A DNA stretch of 64,000 bases, from NCBI GenBank assembly GCA_964035545.1, contig OZ037765.1:15990698-16054697 (forward strand), in the 5' to 3' direction. Position 1 is the stretch's first letter. Each line of letters starts with the position of its first letter. Both the position numbers and the translations under genes were made by a program. Positions 39,599 to 51,500 of this stretch are shown here, in pieces. Origin of the DNA: Bugula neritina (lineage: Eukaryota; Bryozoa; Gymnolaemata; Cheilostomatida; Bugulidae). The notes under the pieces were generated by a model. It was not told the DNA's origin and made no database searches. It saw nothing but the letters and a program-made list of their open reading frames with translations.

Positions 39599-40500
39599 TC
39601 ATGTTAAATATTATATACTAATATTAAAATTAGGTCTCCAGTTACCTATAAAGCTTTTTTTTCATCATAAACAAATGCTGTTGACTTTTATATGCATAAA
39701 TGGCTGTATACTAGACTGCATATATCTTGCCAATCATTGGTTTTATCGAAATGGAATAATATTCAGAGTTTAATATATCCAATTTGCTATTACTTCTCTT
39801 TTTTGCTTCTGTAAGATGCTTACCACCATGGGCCACTGATAGCACTGATAAAACATATATTTTTAATTATTCCTTAAACTTTTTTATGCAACTAAAAGTT
39901 TCCATTATCTTTAGCTCAGGAAGTTTTGTCACTTGCACTTTTGGCGGGGTGGCAAGAAATTTATAAGAACTAGATATTAGTTTTGCTTGTAAAATAAATA
40001 GCCCGTCTTTTACAAATAAACATTGCATATTAAAAGTGCTAGCTCTTGTATTCATATAATATTGAGAGTAGGCTATTATATGTACCCATTTGATATAGTA
40101 TTATAATTATGTCATAGCAACTTAGATGTGTACAATGCACATATGCATGCATGTATATTGCAACACAAATAAAGATAATTACAGCTATAAGCTGTTATAT
40201 GAGCATGTGACTTTAATTTGTATAGACAAAATTAAGCATAATAAATACTCATTAATGAAAACCCCTTTGGTCTGAATAAGGCTAAGTGTTACATCTCTCA
40301 TCTCATCTCATCTCATCTCATCTCATCTCATCTAATTAATCTCACTCGGAGCGCTTTGGCTCCTTTATCGAGATGCAGTGGTGTATGAACAATTGTTTAA
40401 ATTATCAGTAGTAAGGAAGAAAACCATTTTGTCTACGAGATAAGAATATAGTTGATTATGCTTTGATTCAAAGCTCAATAGCTAGCTACTGCCAGGAGAG

Positions 40501-40562
40501 AAAAAAAAAGAAAAAAAAAAAAAAAAAAAAAAAAAATAAAAAAGTAAATAAATAAATAAATA
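40501..40562. repeat. Oligo-A and AAAT tract
   Basis: Nearly pure A followed by TAAA/AAAT units; it lies in the LINE 3' UTR and reads as T/TTTA on the LINE's coding strand. Confidence 0.9.
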
Positions 40563-40642
40563 TACACCGCACAGCTTCAGATGATATAAAGCAGAGTCGG
40601 TGTAAAGTGCTTATAATCAGTTAGGCAAAGCAGCTAGAATCA

Positions 40643-43264
40643 TTAGAAAAGTTTATGTATGCGATGTTTATATGAATGTTTGGCAGTTTTGGTATTGATA
40701 TTACCCTTAATAGCACCATGTCTGGTATTGTGAGACTCTGCAAAATGAAGGGAGAACCGGTCTTGGTCTATAGCGGCACTACCAGAAAGCATACGAAAGT
40801 ACATTTTTTGGTCTGCATTATCACGTCTTTGTGCAAGGCTATCCCAATTAGAATTTGTCATGAGCTCAGTTATATGATCTCGTTTTCTCTTACAGAATGT
40901 CCACCTGAAGGCTTTTCTATTTATACCTTCTATGATGTTGATGTTTTTCAATTTAAATGGAGACCAGGTGTGGGTCGCAAATTCTAGTATAGGGCGACAG
41001 ACTGTTTTATAAGCTATGGCTCTGGTTTTACTTTTAGCCTTTTTTAGACAGCGCATCAGCATGTGTAATAATTTATTAGCTTTTGAGCAAATGTTTATTA
41101 TATGTTGATCGAATGACAGTTTATTATCAATCGTGACACCAGGGTATAATACTTTGTCAACACATTGTAAGGGGTCATTATTCATGCTGTATTGAGACAC
41201 TAGAGGATTTACAGTGGAGCGTTGAATTGTCATATGCTCACATTTATTTATATTGAACTTCATCTGAGAACTGTCTGCCCAAGTTATAAGATGGTCTAAG
41301 TCATTCTGAAATAAACTAGAATCAGCAGGTGTTGTGATTGGTTTGTACAACAAGGAATCATCTGCATATAGTTTAAGCTTGCTGTTGGCTACCACAGAGT
41401 GCATGTCATTTATGTACACATTAAATAACAATGGTCCTAATACACTGCCTTGGGGCACTCCTGAGGTCACATGTCTAGTGGCCGATTTGACGTTGTTGAC
41501 ACAGACTGAAAGAAGACGGCTCTGAAGCCATGAAAAAATCCACTTGACAGTTTTATCAGCTATTCCGATATTTAGCAGTTTAACCTGTAGTTTATGGTGC
41601 GACACAACGTCAAAGGCCTTTGAAAAATCCAAGACAGCGAGGTCTACCGGTATCATTTCGTCGAAAAAATCTATAAATTCACTCACGGTATTCAGCAACT
41701 GAGTATCGCAGCCATGATTTGTCCTGAAGCCATGTTGGTGTGGATAAAACAGGTCATTTGATTCGAGGAAACAGTTGATATTATGTGATACGATATGCTC
41801 GAAGATTTTGGATATGATAGAAGTGAGTGATATTGGCCTGTAATTCAGCGGGTCTGTACGACTTCCTTTCTTGAAGATCGGTACAATGTTTGCTGTTTTC
41901 CAGTCTTGTGGTGTCTGAGATGTATCGTAAAAGTACTGAAAAACCTTTGTTAGGGGCTCATATATATAATGTGCAAGATATTTTAGAAGTGCAGGAGAAA
42001 GTTCATCTGGGCCAGCACCTTTTCGTGGATCGAGTTTGGTGAGCTGTGTTAGGACTCCCCGAGGATCAAATTGTATAGGGGATGATATAGTTTGAGGTGG
42101 AATGCAGGGAGGGATATTACCATCATCAATGGAAAACACAGAAGCAAAGGAGTCCGCAAAAGATTCAGCTATAGCAGTATTGTTGTTAGGGGGGATGTTG
42201 TCTAGTTGACGTACAGTATTTGAGCTGCCCTTTTTACTTGCTATGAACCGATAAAGAGGTTTTGAATCACCCTGCTCTAATGTATTGCATATGTGTTTGT
42301 TTATATAATTATTATAGTCCCTGTTACACAATTTCTTGCAGTACCGGGACTGGGTGGCATGTTTTAAAATGTTGTGCGGGGTGCGATCGTTAAGGCAAGC
42401 TAGGTGGAGGTGTTTTCTTTTTCTGATCTCACTTTTAGTTTCTTGGGATATCCAGAGTTCTGATTTTTTCTTTCTAAATTTGTATGGGATATTGGAATGT
42501 GCTACCTGAAGTATTCCAGATTTGAGATTATGCCATAACTGTTCAGCGCTACATTTCTTAGAGATATCTGAGGTGATTTTACAATGTAGGGAGTAACAGT
42601 CCACGGTGATGTTCGTTATGTCTGCCTTTTCAAATTGCCAATATGGTTTTGGTTTGGTTAAGGATGCTGTCCTTTTAATAACATTATCCGCCAACACATT
42701 GAAATTGATAATAAAATGGTCAGAGCAGGATGACTCAACTCGGGGGTTAGTGGTAGTTACATTTGTAACAACTAGATCAAGCGTATTACCTTTGTCGTGA
42801 GTAGGTTTATTGATAGCCTGAGAAAGATTATTCGAAATTATAAAATCTACGAACAATTGATGCAAGTTAGTTTCTCTTGTTGTTTTAAGTACAGGCCTGC
42901 TACTATCATTCCAGTCAATGTCAGGTAGGTTAAAATCCCCAACCATAACAATGTTCGGATTGGTTTGATCATAATACCAATTTACTATATCTTCTACTTG
43001 TTTTATACAGGGTCTACGGTAATAGCATGCAATAGTGAAAGAATATCCACAGATTGATAAGTCAAGGGCAATGATTTCCCCAGGGTGTGAGGCATTGATT
43101 CTACTAACAACAAAGGGACATTTATTGGATAGGCCTATAAGGACTCCACCTCCACGTCCTAGTCCGTCAGTTCGGTCACGCCGGTACAGGGTGTAGTCCC
43201 TGGATAACTCATTATCGGAAACTGATGAATCTAGTTTTGTTTCACATAAGCAAAAGATATCTGT
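40643..43264 (-). CDS. LINE ORF2: endonuclease (partial) and reverse transcriptase
   Basis: One uninterrupted frame of 873 sense codons from ACA at 43262-43264 to a stop at 40643; an in-frame TAA lies immediately upstream (43265-43267), at the truncation point. The endonuclease part is visible as FCLCETKLDSSVSD, RTDGLGRGGGVLIG and the catalytic-region MVGDFNLPDIDWN. The reverse transcriptase part shows PVPIFKKG-like NIVPIFKKGSRTDPLNYRPI, HQHGFRTNHGCDTQLL, AVLDFSKAFDVVSHH (first Asp of the active site), SGVPQGSVLGPLLFNVYIND and the YADD box in LKLYADDSLLY. The C-terminal region includes VLYPGVTIDNKLSFDQHI and LEFATHTWSPF. The first methionine, at 42944-42946, falls after the endonuclease start, so the annotated product is 5'-incomplete. 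The lack of stops and frameshifts suggests a fairly recent copy. Confidence 0.93.
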   Translation of the reverse strand, partial: TDIFCLCETKLDSSVSDNELSRDYTLYRRDRTDGLGRGGGVLIGLSNKCPFVVSRINASHPGEIIALDLSICGYSFTIACYYRRPCIKQVEDIVNWYYDQTNPNIVMVGDFNLPDIDWNDSSRPVLKTTRETNLHQLFVDFIISNNLSQAINKPTHDKGNTLDLVVTNVTTTNPRVESSCSDHFIINFNVLADNVIKRTASLTKPKPYWQFEKADITNITVDCYSLHCKITSDISKKCSAEQLWHNLKSGILQVAHSNIPYKFRKKKSELWISQETKSEIRKRKHLHLACLNDRTPHNILKHATQSRYCKKLCNRDYNNYINKHICNTLEQGDSKPLYRFIASKKGSSNTVRQLDNIPPNNNTAIAESFADSFASVFSIDDGNIPPCIPPQTISSPIQFDPRGVLTQLTKLDPRKGAGPDELSPALLKYLAHYIYEPLTKVFQYFYDTSQTPQDWKTANIVPIFKKGSRTDPLNYRPISLTSIISKIFEHIVSHNINCFLESNDLFYPHQHGFRTNHGCDTQLLNTVSEFIDFFDEMIPVDLAVLDFSKAFDVVSHHKLQVKLLNIGIADKTVKWIFSWLQSRLLSVCVNNVKSATRHVTSGVPQGSVLGPLLFNVYINDMHSVVANSKLKLYADDSLLYKPITTPADSSLFQNDLDHLITWADSSQMKFNINKCEHMTIQRSTVNPLVSQYSMNNDPLQCVDKVLYPGVTIDNKLSFDQHIINICSKANKLLHMLMRCLKKAKSKTRAIAYKTVCRPILEFATHTWSPFKLKNINIIEGINRKAFRWTFCKRKRDHITELMTNSNWDSLAQRRDNADQKMYFRMLSGSAAIDQDRFSLHFAESHNTRHGAIKGNINTKTAKHSYKHRIHKLF

Positions 43265-44219
43265 TTAATTCAGGTAAATTTATTATTGAACACCAATTCT
43301 CAAATATTTAATTTATGTTTTACAGGCTCGGCATTACATTTGTTGACTGCATAATTGCCATACTAAATTATGCAAATAATCGTAGGAATTTTTTCAATTA
43401 TTGAATGATTCATTTGAGTAATTGTCACAATATTATGCATGTGGTGTGGGCGAAGGCCTGCATGGCATTGCATTGAAAGCTTTAAAGAATACCATAATAT
43501 TTCAAATTTCATTAAAATGTAACTGGCTCTGTTATGTTATTTTTATTGATTGAGCTGTTATAGCGACTGGAACATGGTTGTTTTTCAGTGGTTATAGGCT
43601 TATATTCTTGTTGTATAGCACTTTTGACCAGCGTGATATAAATCAACTTTTGCTACAGAGGCGAAGAGCTGCAACGCTTTATCTTTTCAATGAGGGGATA
43701 ACTCAATGTATGATCGTAGAAAATTTATTCGAGTAGAGAAGGATAACTCAATGCATGACGTAAAATTTTATCAAAGTGGAACAATAGATTTGTCGACTAG
43801 GAACCATGTCTGTGTTCTGCTAAAGAGTGCCTAAAGCAGCGCCCTCATTTTTTAACGAAAAACAACGAAAAGGAGCACATGAGGAATCACATGATCGTAT
43901 AAATGAGTAATGCGATACCAACAAGAATGATAGTGACCTTATGATTCGACGGTAACAGAGCTCGATAATCATATTGATATTTGGACTATAATTCCATTTT
44001 AATTATTTGCAAGTAGGTGGTGGTAATAACCAGAGTCGTGTGCAGCAGCAGTTTCTTATATTTATAACTAATAGTGTTACTTGCAAATATAATAATAATA
44101 TCATTATTGTAATTATACTGATAATAACTATAATATTAATATTATAAATTAAAATTATAAATATAGATATTCATATTTATATTATTATTATCAAAATGTA
44201 GTACTAATAGAAATAAGTG

Positions 44220-44600
44220 TAACTAATACTATAAAATTAAATGTAGCTATTACTATTAGTATTACTATTACAGTATTACTTATTTAGTTAATAATATTAC
44301 TGCTACTAGTTAGTAATAAGCAACTAACAATGCTACTACTAATACTAATACTAATAGTAATACTAATAGTAATACTAATAGTATTACTGAGTAATAGTAA
44401 TACTAAGTCTAATAGTAATACTACTAGTACTACTACTAATACTACTAGTAGGCTACTACGTCTACTAGTAATAACACTACTAATACTACTACTGCTACTG
44501 CTGCTACCACTACAGCAGCATTAGCAGCAGCACTAGCAGTAGCAGCAGCAGTAACAGCATTAGTAGTAGTAGTATGAGTGGCATTAAATGATTAATATTA
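44220..44600. repeat. Imperfect (ACT)n / (ACTATT)n trinucleotide array
   Basis: CTACTAATACTAATAGTAATACT units pass into CTACTGCTACTGCTGC and then AGCAGCAGTAGTAGT. It is composed of the same trinucleotide words as 37197-37350, mostly in the opposite orientation. Confidence 0.93.
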
Positions 44601-45574
44601 GTATTACTATTTTCTATTAGTATTACTATCAGTATCAGTGTTGCATTTAATGTTATTAGTTTTGCTATTAATACTATAGCCATTTTGTATTACTTTAACT
44701 TATTTATTTTACCTATTACTAATATTATTATTTAATATTTTATTTAATATTTAATATATTTAATATTACTCTTAGTTAATTACTATTATCATCAGCAGGG
44801 TAATAGTGAAAATTGTGGAATTTGAAAAAGAAAGCAAAGTTGTTGGCAATTGTTATTGTTGATAGTGATTGCGTAGCCAGTCAACTTCAAGCCACTAACA
44901 GTTATAATGCCATCGACAAAAAATTTTAAACTTGAATTGAGCTAGTTTCAGTTTAAGTTACGTCGATTCACTTTTAATCGATTTGAAATATAGAGGTGTT
45001 TTAAGCAAGTGGATAATTGTAATGCCCATTTTTAAAATTGTTGTTTGTGTACATTTATTTTTATTATGTAGTATCACTTCATGAGTCTTTCATATACTTA
45101 AGTCAATATTTTTCTTATCGAGTTAAATCAAATCAATCTATTTTTGTACTCTGTCATCAAGTTGTTTAGCATGTGATTTACTTACTAGACCCGGTATTAA
45201 CTATAGTTCTTAAATTTTGTAATGGATTTTTAATGCAGTACTGACTTCGGGTGGTTGTACTTATTATTGCTTAATTAGTTGATAAACAATCACTACTTTC
45301 ATGATGAATTTTGTTATAGTCACTTTGAGTATTTTTGTTCTTAATTGTTTTTAAGTTTAAATCCACGATAATAATAGTTCATTTTTTATTTCAATTTTCA
45401 ATTTTGAGTCATGTGGAAAATAAAAGTAGCTAGTTTCTGTTATTGAATTTTAGAGTAAGTCAAATAGAGATAATCACCGTTTTCAGGTAATTGTTACACG
45501 GCTCTAATATAAGTACTGTAAATCTTATCTAAGTTGATGTGTTTTTTTTATAGACCTCATCCAATCATCACGAT

Positions 45575-48500
45575 ATGAAGTCTCTCGTTCTACTTACAGT
45601 CTTTGCAATAGGTAATTATTTATATTAATTATTTATATGATACATTTAAAAAGTAGGCAATACATTTGGCAGTATAACTTGTTATTTATTCAGCAAATGG
45701 AGCATTGCTTGGCACAAACAAGTGTACGACTGGGCCATCTTACTGGTGTGACAGTTTTGAAAATGCTCAGGAGTGTGGAGCTACTCAACACTGCATGAAA
45801 AAAGTCTGGACAGTTCCAACTAAACCCTCACAATTGGTAAATCAACTTGTCACCAATAACTATTAGTTTTATTTTTATCGATTTATCAAAGTTTTTGAGA
45901 CACTGTTAACTAAAAAAGCACATGTCTTTTTGCACTCTTCCAGTTCAAATAATATATGTATAGTTTTTGCTAGTGTCTGATTCAGATTTTTTCATTTTTT
46001 TCTGCCTGCTACTGATACTAATAGCTTTTGCAGGCTACAACCAAAGACTCTATCCCATGCACATTTTGTAAGGATGTTGTAAATGATGTGAAAGAGTTTC
46101 TGGAGAATGACCAAAATATTGTAAGTATAGAATCACAATACGATTTAGACTTTAAGAGCTATGGTACTGTTTCATAGAATGTCATTCCGATTCCAAGTTT
46201 ACTATTGAACTTGAATGTTGTGTTTTGAAGGAGAAAATTGAGGAATATATGAACAAAGCATGCAGCTTTATGCCAGATGATTATTCCCAACAAAAGGTAA
46301 ACCTAGTAATGTACTTTTTTTGTCTTTTTACTTAGAAATAAATTTTAGTATTTGTAATTGATTATTTTCTAGTTTTAATCTCTGAATGGGCAATGCATAT
46401 TGCAGACAAGAAGTTTGACTATTATGTACTCTAGTTATTACGGACTTTTCAGCTGTTTCTAAGTCTTTTTAGTATTGTTTTTTTTTTCATTAGTTTTTAC
46501 CAATCTATTCCCACAGATGTATTAATTTAATGGTATTTTTGTGCTCATAATAACTAGTGTGAGGACATCTCTAAGCACTATCTGGACGAATTTCTCACTC
46601 TTGTAAACCAGACAGTGGACCCACAAGTTATCTGCCAACTTGCTCACCTCTGCCAAGCTTCTTCTGCAGCTCGTGTAGTAAAGCCTAAGGTATTATATCA
46701 ACTGTAAAATTTACTTTATTGTTGAAACAAGGTTTACTTTTGACATTTATGTGAGAACCATACTGGCCTGTACAAACATAATAGGATTTAATAAATTGAG
46801 GTAGGATAATTCAAATTTTTGCTTTAATAAATCATGACAATAGTTTAATTGTTAGGTTTATAAATTTTTAATAGATAGCTTTATTTCATCTCAATTATTA
46901 TTTTATTTTGCCAAATGCAAGGGTTCTAAATTCAATTCAAGCTCCAGGTCTATCTTTCTTTCAAATCTTTTAGCTATTTTAATCTCAAAACTATATTGTT
47001 TGTATTTCTGATTCTATCCTATACCTCTAGTTATGTTTATCTTGCATCTAAACAGTTTTTAAGTACAATTTGGAACTTTAGTTGTTAGATCAGAGTAGGC
47101 CTATTGGTATTCTAGTTGAAACTATTTTCCTAATTTTTCAATGTACTTGCTAATGGGACTCCCAGTGTGTAAATAACTCATACAAATGGTCTTATGAATT
47201 ATATAAGCATTTATGACTATAAAATATTACTTTGCTATACTATAGATTATGTCTACAAACACTACTATATACTGAAAAGTGCATAAAGTGTACAGCATAA
47301 TGAACATATACAGCTGGTATATACAAAACCTTTCACTCACCAATTTCTTTCAATCATCAGTTCCAATTGATGAATTAATCAACTCACATAATACATGCCA
47401 TAGAAACATAATCTATATAAGTTCATTGGACTATTCATGGAATCATGTGATTATCAATAACATGAATAACAGCTATTGTTATGACTGTTTGTTTCTAGAG
47501 TCCCTTATATGGTATGCTTGATTTAGTTTGCAGTAATAGAAAATTTAGAATATTATATAAATGTATTACATAGTATCTCACGTTTCTCTTAATAGATCAC
47601 CGAGTCACCTGAATGCACGTTGTGTAAGGATGTTGTGAGTGATGTGAAGAAATTCCTTGCAGATAATTCTACGTGGGCAAGTATTATTCATTATTGACTA
47701 TTAGCTATTTTAATATCTTAGTAGGAAGTTCTATTTATTTTCATCCAGTATTATATTTTTAAGTTAAAAGATAAATTTCCAAGAGAAAATATTAAATTAG
47801 TCTTTTCTTAAGTTTTTGATTTTTCTATAATTCATTGAGTTAGCATAATTGTGAATGATGCAGGTGTGTAATAGCTAAGATAGTAAGTAACATGGATGTC
47901 AAAGAAGGAAGTTTGTTGGTTTCCATTTACAGAACACAAATGGCAGCTAGTGGCAGTTGTATTTGTAGTGTTTAATCGAATGTTGATGATTTGTTTGTAC
48001 ATTGCAGCTAATTTTCAAATTGTTTTCATATTCCATGAATCCTCTATTACTCATACTGAAGATAATTATAGCCTTGTAGTTGAGCCAAAAACTCCCAAGT
48101 TATAGGATTTTTTATGATTATAGCAGATCACCCTTATGGGAGTGACAAGGAAGTTGATAAAATGCTGGCTAAAGTGATGTTGATCATATGATGTGAATCA
48201 ATATCATAGCAATGATTTTAAACTGACCTTTAGTCAATAATAATATTGTTTGGCAGATATTTACTATGCCTGCCTGCAATTCACACTCATTAAATTTTAT
48301 TGCACAATTACAATAAGATATTCTCACTATTAACAATTTATAAATATTTTATAACCGGATTGTAAAACACTGTCTACACACTCTCTCACTGTCTTGGTTA
48401 CAATGGTAACACACAGCTCTGTAACTGTAATTGCCTTTATCTAAACTTCCTGGCAACCATGTGAGTTATATTGTTATTGTAGTAATTTTATTACTTATGT

Positions 48501-51500
48501 TACACAGGACACTATTCGAACTTACCTGAAAGATGCTTGCCAATTTATGCCTGATGATTATTCCAAGAGTCAGGTAAATATCAAAGTATTGTAAGTTGAA
48601 ATTTCGATCTGTTGGCTTGTAATTACAGTCAATTTTTTTCATTTACTATTTACTATTGGTGTCTGCTTAAGCTAACTGGTAGCCGCCAGTAAAATTTTAG
48701 CAGGTTGTTGAAGCATGTAAGCAGCAATTTGTTTGCTGACTAAAGCTAAAATAAGTATCAAAACTAATATGTACAGCTATTATCCCTCTTACCATTTTTG
48801 AAGCATCAATATTAATAAACCAGAAGGTGATATAATGAACCTATTTTAGATGTTGAATTTTTAATTAAAAACACTCACCTCATTGATGTTTGGTATTTGT
48901 TAGTCAAAGGTAGTTTGTCTGCTGCATCGGCCAAAAGCTTGACTCATAATTTTATGTTGATGAAAATATTGCTTAGGATAGCTAATATCTGATCAATCAA
49001 TATAGTTTATTCTTGTTATTCTTCCATGCCCACTTGCTGCAAATGGAACATTATTGTAATTATTTACCATATTAATATAGTATGTTTAGTGAAAAATTAT
49101 GAACTAGCTAATTTAGTAGTTTATTTCTACTAATTATTTTTTAAATGTTGTATTATTTCAATTTAACATAAGAATAGGTTATAACTGATGTAAAGACAAT
49201 AAATACTGATGAATGTGGGTTGTAGCTTTGAATAGCTACTCTCTAAATCATGTCTCATTCATAGGGTTATAACCTCATGTCTGTAGATGAACAAGACTTG
49301 TTCTCTCAGCCTAATTTCTAAACAGATAAATGCACCCATTAGGCTATCACAGAAAGGCTTGTTAAAAACTAAACTGTTTTAATTTGTTTACGAAACCTCA
49401 AAAATTGCACATTCAAAGAACAGAACCTAGTTAATGAAAATCAATGTTAAAAAATATACAATCAAAGTTGAAAGCTGTTAAAAGTGTAAAAATTAGTTTA
49501 AATAAATTCCGGAAACTTGAACTTTCGAGGTTATTATAGACATCAAACACTGTTACTATAATATATTAATTTTTGCTCTAATTAAAAACAGTTTTCTGTT
49601 AGGCTGTAGAGTGTAGATTCTTGTAATGTTATAAATCACGAGTTCACCGAGATTGGGGTTAACACTCTGTGCGTAGCTCAAATATTGATTTTACTGACAA
49701 GCAAATTGTTTAAAATGAAACTGCTACAAATTTTGCATAAGGAGGAAGTTGGGCGACTGACTGACTTTGTATATCATAACTCATGTTTTGTCACAGTGCA
49801 ACGATATCGCTGACCATTACCTCAAGGAGTTCATTGATGCTGTAAACTCAATTGGAGACCCAGAAGTTGTATGTGAGAAGTTCAAACTGTGTCAACCTTC
49901 TTTAAAGGTACATTATATATCTAACTAGATGAGCCAACGGGTTGTTTTCATAAAAGTACCGCCCAAGCTATTACACTTTTATTTTTTACTAGGTAACCCT
50001 TATTTAAATATATCTTTTTATCAATTCTTGATGAATCAAACAAATTGACTGATGAGCGGAATCAGTCAATACTTGATGAACGTTGTTCCATCCTAAATTA
50101 TAAAATTTTGTTCTGGAAACATTATTGTGCCATATTTTGTAGTACTTTTTTTGTTAATTTAAAATAATTGTAATGCTGCAAACAATTTTTTCCAAGTATA
50201 TTTTTGCTTATTATCTACTTAATTTTTCATCTACTTTCTAAAACTAAATTCTTCTTGTAAATCTCTAGACTCTTTTTACCCAACATGTAAAGGAGTCTGG
50301 AACCAATGACCTCTGTGCTGACTGTAAAACTGCTGTTGCTGATGCCAAGAAAATGATTGAAGATAAAGACACCCAGGTGAAATATCATTTATGTACCCTT
50401 ATGGTCAAGCTCAAACTTTATGCTTAATTCCCTATTGCTGTTTCTTTTGTCTACCCATTGTCTAAATAGTTTTTTTTCAAAAATGGATATACAATAGTTT
50501 AAATCACATTGTTCCAGTTTTGTGAGCTTGGCATTAAGTATAATTACTTTGTATGGTTGTTTAGTTAGCAAATTTCACACCTTACAGGCTGAGTTGAAAG
50601 CTGATATGGTAGAGCTGTGTGAGAAGTTTGGAGGACAGTATACCATGGAGTGTAAGCTGCTTGTTGATACTATGTTTGATAAGATGATAGCTGCAATTGA
50701 TGCTCAACTCACTGACCAACTCTGTGAAGATATGAAACTGTGTACTTCTCTCAAGTTGAAACTCGATCCTGTCAGATTTGTGAAAGCTGTCTTTACAAAG
50801 ATGGTAAAGAGTAACGCACAGAAGAACCGAGTATCAAAGGTACAGCTGATGTGTCTTATACAAATATTACCTTTGCTTTTCAAGAGTGCATGTGGCCTGT
50901 TGTTTAATGACGGAGCTCTGGATTATTTGTACATTTCTATTTGACTGAAGGTTGCAGCTGGAGTGAAAGCAGATGCCTGTACTATTTGTGAGGAAGCTGT
51001 GAACTACCTTAAGTTGTTTGTCAACAACAATGCAACTGAACAGGAAGTACAGGATATGCTGGAGAATGAGGTGTGCTCACAGCTAGGTGAACTCTCCAGT
51101 ATGGTAAGCCTATATCATTTGTTAATAACATTTATTTCAATAGTTTTTCTGATACAATTCACAGCTGCACATGTGTATTTAATATATGTTTATATGTACA
51201 TTTTCGCCAATAGGAAAGTTTACATTTTTAAGGTCATAAACATTTTTTGAAGTGTTTCAGTTTTTTTTTTAATAAAATAATTAGTCCAGTGTGTGTATAG
51301 TGAAACAGTTACTAGGTTAAATAAGCAGGATTAGCGATTGGCGTTCTAAAGTATACCTGAACTTTTTCAAGATAAAAAGCAGCCTATAAGTATTGTAATT
51401 TAATTGTTTTAGCCATTTTTACAATAGTTGGTAACAATATTGTGCAAATACCTGCTAGCATAGGCCTAACTATTCTATTTATCCAACAGTGCTAGTAATA

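Larger units (their letters stand above)
40288..43264 (-). mobile_element. 5'-truncated non-LTR retrotransposon (LINE, Jockey/CR1/L2-type group)
   Basis: Minus-strand element. The 5' end stops at about 43264 inside the endonuclease domain. The coding frame runs to 40643, and a 3' UTR continues to a terminal GGAGCC...GGCTCC-like hairpin region (AAAGGAGCCAAAGCGCTCC, about 40345-40365). It ends in a (TGAGA)n tail of seven to eight units at 40296-40335. An oligo-A/T and TTTA tract at 40501-40562 lies in the 3' UTR. Apurinic-type endonuclease plus reverse transcriptase and a microsatellite tail place it in the APE-type LINEs; the exact clade needs a tree. Confidence 0.88.
33491..45553. other. Repeat-rich intergenic region between RAB3GAP1 and PSAP
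   Basis: The two flanking genes diverge, so their promoters lie at the two ends. Between them are the TIR element, an LTR-like segment, trinucleotide arrays, a SINE and a LINE. The remainder (33491-34003, 37400-39415 and 43265-44220) is AT-rich unique sequence. A GC-richer patch at about 37920-38120 has no recognisable coding content. A TATA-like CGTATAAATG near 43896 might belong to the PSAP promoter, whose 5' UTR must be spliced to the acceptor at 45551-45553; this is a guess. Confidence 0.6.

Noticed and set aside
40676-42800. Plus-strand frames of 60-100 codons at 40676, 41334 and 42606
   Set aside because: They are antisense to the LINE reverse transcriptase frame and have no homology of their own.
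43885-43905. TFEB/CLEAR-like site upstream of prosaposin (TCACATGA) with a TATA-like box
   Set aside because: The CACGTG core is not met and the distance to the start codon is 1.7 kb, so it is too weak to call.
47279-48105. Plus-strand frames at 47279-47521 and 47896-48105
   Set aside because: They lie in prosaposin introns, have no cysteine pattern, and the flanking saposin exons join in phase without them.
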